Of a stretch of 58,075 bases of DNA, positions 55,836 through 58,075 are shown piece after piece. The number at the start of each line of letters is the position of its first letter. Within the stretch, counting starts at the first letter, position 1. Source of the stretch: Verrucomicrobiaceae bacterium. Lineage in GTDB: Bacteria > Verrucomicrobiota > Verrucomicrobiia > Verrucomicrobiales > Akkermansiaceae. Location of the stretch: contig JAIYDP010000255.1 of the NCBI GenBank assembly GCA_027487435.1, forward strand, positions 1 through 58,075, read 5' to 3'. Below the pieces are notes generated by a model, which ran no database searches, was not told the DNA's origin, and was given only the letters and a program-made list of their open reading frames with translations. The translations under genes were made by a program, and so were the position numbers.

Positions 55836-56918
55836 GTGGAGACATACGGAACATTGCCCGATGGACGTGAAGTGAAAATTTTCACCCTCACCAATCGTAA
55901 TAACATCAAGGTGCGCGTCATGGAATTTGGTGCCATCCTTGTCTCCACAGAAGTGCCCGACATTCACGGCAATATCGCCGATCTGAATCATGGCTACGAT
56001 ACCCTAGAAGGTTGGCTCAATGACACCGCCTACTTCGGTGCTACTGTCGGGCGATTCGGCAATCGCATCGCTAACGGTAGTTTTTCCCTAGATGGAACGA
56101 CGTTCAAGCTTGCCACCAACAACGCGCCAGCAGACATCCCCTGTCACCTCCACGGCGGAAATCGCGGCTTCAATCAAGTCCTCTGGTCCGGCACTCAGAG
56201 CGGAAACCGTGTCGATTTTCATTACCTTTCTCCCGATGGCGAAGAAGGCTATCCAGGCAATCTCTCCGTAAAAGTCAGCTACACACTGACCGATGAAAAC
56301 GAACTTATATGGCAGGCAAACGCCACCACTGATGCACCAACCATCGTCAACATCGTCCAACACAGCTACTGGAACCTTTCGGGTGATCCTACCTCACTGA
56401 TCTTCGATCACGAACTTCAGATCCTCGCCGATCAAATTCTCCCAACCACGCCAGGCATGATTCCTACAGGCTCGATGGCACCCGTAGCAGATACAGCGAT
56501 GGATTTCAAGCAACCACGAGCGATTGGCGATCGCATCGATGAAGCAGACCCGAATCTGATCCTTGGCCAAGGCTACGACCACTGTTGGATACTGCGACCC
56601 GCCGTTGATCCCCGTTCTACTGTGCGACTCGCCGCACGCGTGAAAGATCCCAAATCTGGTCGTATCATGACCATTTCCACCGATCAACCAGGTGTGCACT
56701 TCTACAGCGGAAATTTCCTTGATGGCAGCATGATTGGCAAGAATGGTATCGCGTATCGCCGCCGCAGTGGTCTATGCTTAGAGACCGAAAATTTTCCTGA
56801 CGCGCCGAATCAAGCCGGATTCCCCTCAGCAGTAATCAGACCCTTAGAAACATACGAACACACGATTGTATATAAATGGATTGCAGATTCACCAGATTCC
56901 GCACAGATTCACCTTTAG
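55836..56918 (+). CDS. galM: Aldose 1-epimerase (mutarotase)
   Basis: GalM interconverts the anomers of galactose and other aldoses. The GTG at 55836 gives a 360-residue protein in the usual size range. Motifs visible are FGATVGRFGNRIANG near residue 70, HLHGGNRGFNQVLW (catalytic His about 105), VQHSYWNLSGD (second His about 175) and LCLETENFPDAPNQAGFPSA with the catalytic glutamate near 315. It is co-directional with the sugar symporter gene 36 bases downstream, so the two probably form a sugar-use operon. Confidence 0.93.
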   Translation: METYGTLPDGREVKIFTLTNRNNIKVRVMEFGAILVSTEVPDIHGNIADLNHGYDTLEGWLNDTAYFGATVGRFGNRIANGSFSLDGTTFKLATNNAPADIPCHLHGGNRGFNQVLWSGTQSGNRVDFHYLSPDGEEGYPGNLSVKVSYTLTDENELIWQANATTDAPTIVNIVQHSYWNLSGDPTSLIFDHELQILADQILPTTPGMIPTGSMAPVADTAMDFKQPRAIGDRIDEADPNLILGQGYDHCWILRPAVDPRSTVRLAARVKDPKSGRIMTISTDQPGVHFYSGNFLDGSMIGKNGIAYRRRSGLCLETENFPDAPNQAGFPSAVIRPLETYEHTIVYKWIADSPDSAQIHL

Positions 56919-56953
56919 CCCTTACCTAACCTAATCAAAAAACCTTCTTTCTT

Positions 56954-58075
56954 ATGCCCATAATTGATTCCCTATTCCATCTTGCCTCCACCGCGAGTGG
57001 CGCAGTCTCGCTCAATATCAAGGCTCCTGACTTGAATTTCATCGATTGGTCAATCCTGCTGATCTACCTCGCATTCGTTATAGGCATTGGTTTCGCGCTG
57101 AAAAAATACAACAACAGTGCCGAAGATTTCTTCCTCTCCGGTCGCTCCATACCAGGCTGGGTCACTGGCTTGGCCTTCATTTCCGCAAACTTGGGTGCTC
57201 AGGAACTCATAGGCATGGCTGCATCAGGGGCTGAATACGGCATCATGACATCCCATTTCTATTGGGTGGGCGCGATTCCCGCCATGGTTTTCCTCGGTAT
57301 CTTCATGATGCCCATGTATTACGGATCGAAGGCGAAATCCGTGCCTGAATACCTAAAAATGCGCTACAACGAGCCAACACGGGTATTCAACTCAGCTTCC
57401 TTCGCTTTCATGACCGTCGCCTCCTCTGGCATCTCCATGCACGCCTTGGCCGATCTTCTCAATGCTCTACTTGGCTGGAATTATTACGTGGCACTGTTCG
57501 TCACCTCTGGGATTGTTCTCGCCTACGTGCTCAAAGGCGGGCTATCCTCTGCCATCTACAACGAGGTGCTGCAATTTTTCCTCATCGTCTTTGGCATCGC
57601 GCCACTTGCCTACATTGCCCTCAAAGATGTAGGCGGCTGGGATGGACTTATCGCTAAACTCCAAGCCTCCCCCCAAGGGCAAGGAGCCCTGCATTCCTGG
57701 GCGGAAACAGGCACCACAGCTAACCCTATGGGCGTGCCGTGGTACGGTATCCTCTTCGGCCTAGGCTTCGTGCTATCCTTCGGCTACTGGTGCACCAACT
57801 TCGCGGAAGTACAACGCGCCCTCGCAGCGAACAGCATGGGTGCCGCGCGCCGCACCCCAATCGTCGGCGCGATTCCCAAAATGCTCTTTCCTGCAATCGT
57901 CATTTTGCCCGGCATGATCGCCTTCGGTCTCACCAGCGATGCCGTAGCGGGTGGATATTCCATACCCGTAAAAGAAAGTGGCGCACTCAATTACAACCAA
58001 GTGCTGCCCTCAATGATCTTCCACTACTTCCCCAACGGCCTGCTTGGCCTAGCCATCACCGCATTGATGGCCTCC
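56954..58075 (+). CDS. Sodium/solute symporter (SSS family), 3' end outside window
   Basis: The ATG at 56954 opens an in-frame 374-codon coding region that runs off the right edge with no stop. Multiple hydrophobic helices follow, with family motifs near LAFISANLGAQELIGMAASG (about residues 82-101) and KSVPEYLKMRYNEPTRVFN (about 132-150). Together with GalM upstream it is a likely sodium-coupled sugar uptake system (SGLT-type). The partial state prevents checking the last helices. Confidence 0.85.
   Translation, partial: MPIIDSLFHLASTASGAVSLNIKAPDLNFIDWSILLIYLAFVIGIGFALKKYNNSAEDFFLSGRSIPGWVTGLAFISANLGAQELIGMAASGAEYGIMTSHFYWVGAIPAMVFLGIFMMPMYYGSKAKSVPEYLKMRYNEPTRVFNSASFAFMTVASSGISMHALADLLNALLGWNYYVALFVTSGIVLAYVLKGGLSSAIYNEVLQFFLIVFGIAPLAYIALKDVGGWDGLIAKLQASPQGQGALHSWAETGTTANPMGVPWYGILFGLGFVLSFGYWCTNFAEVQRALAANSMGAARRTPIVGAIPKMLFPAIVILPGMIAFGLTSDAVAGGYSIPVKESGALNYNQVLPSMIFHYFPNGLLGLAITALMAS

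Overview
This 58 kb window reads as chromosomal DNA of a Gram-negative bacterium, most likely from the Verrucomicrobiota. This is inferred from gene content, not from an rRNA or marker search. The supporting content is a DUF1080 protein, a cytochrome c plus beta-propeller pair, two bactofilins, a GbsR-type regulator beside a NusG paralogue, many lipoproteins of unknown function, lpxB (so an LPS outer membrane), and RAYT/REP-type repeats. Most genes have mid-range GC. Two accessory zones stand out as AT-rich or as atypically packed with tiny genes.

Region 1 (1-6660) is accessory and almost entirely on the minus strand. A 5'-truncated RHS core with an unrecognised C-terminal tip is followed by a small secreted protein and then by short AT-rich orphan genes that fall into two paralogous pairs. 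Copies of a 22-bp repeat and decayed C-terminal ends of a RAYT-like transposase lie between them. The layout fits an RHS toxin-tip/immunity-gene array, but no toxin or immunity activity can be read from the sequence.

Region 2 (6706-34523) is mostly housekeeping: a DUF1080 protein, gluQ, pgsA, a lone zinc/manganese-type ABC permease, leuA, a three-gene type I secretion-like operon whose ATPase motifs are badly degenerate, an M20 dipeptidase, an FHA protein, speA, a low-molecular-weight phosphatase, pyruvate kinase, rarA, an exported nuclease with a C-terminal helix-hairpin-helix domain, and recG.

Region 3 (34650-37190) holds an 11-unit, 21-bp minisatellite inside an ORF encoding the heptapeptide ILNLATR, an unknown gene, a REP hairpin cluster, another transposase scar and an AT-rich orphan gene.

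Region 4 (about 37185-45037) is the main discovery. It is an integron cassette array of about a dozen plus-strand cassettes separated by attC-like hairpin sites, with no integrase in the window (a CALIN). Cassette genes include a HicB antitoxin with a HicA gene cut off after nine codons, a chloramphenicol-phosphotransferase-like kinase, a glyoxalase/VOC protein, a methyltransferase, a P-loop kinase, a fatty-acid desaturase, and secreted or membrane proteins of unknown function.

Region 5 (45235-58075) returns to core genes: a lipoprotein, a cytochrome c/propeller pair, a UvrD/PcrA-type helicase, tRNA-Ser(UGA), a NusG paralogue with a GbsR-type regulator, lpxB, a TPR membrane protein, two bactofilins (one with zinc ribbons), aldose 1-epimerase, and a sodium/solute symporter that runs off the right edge.
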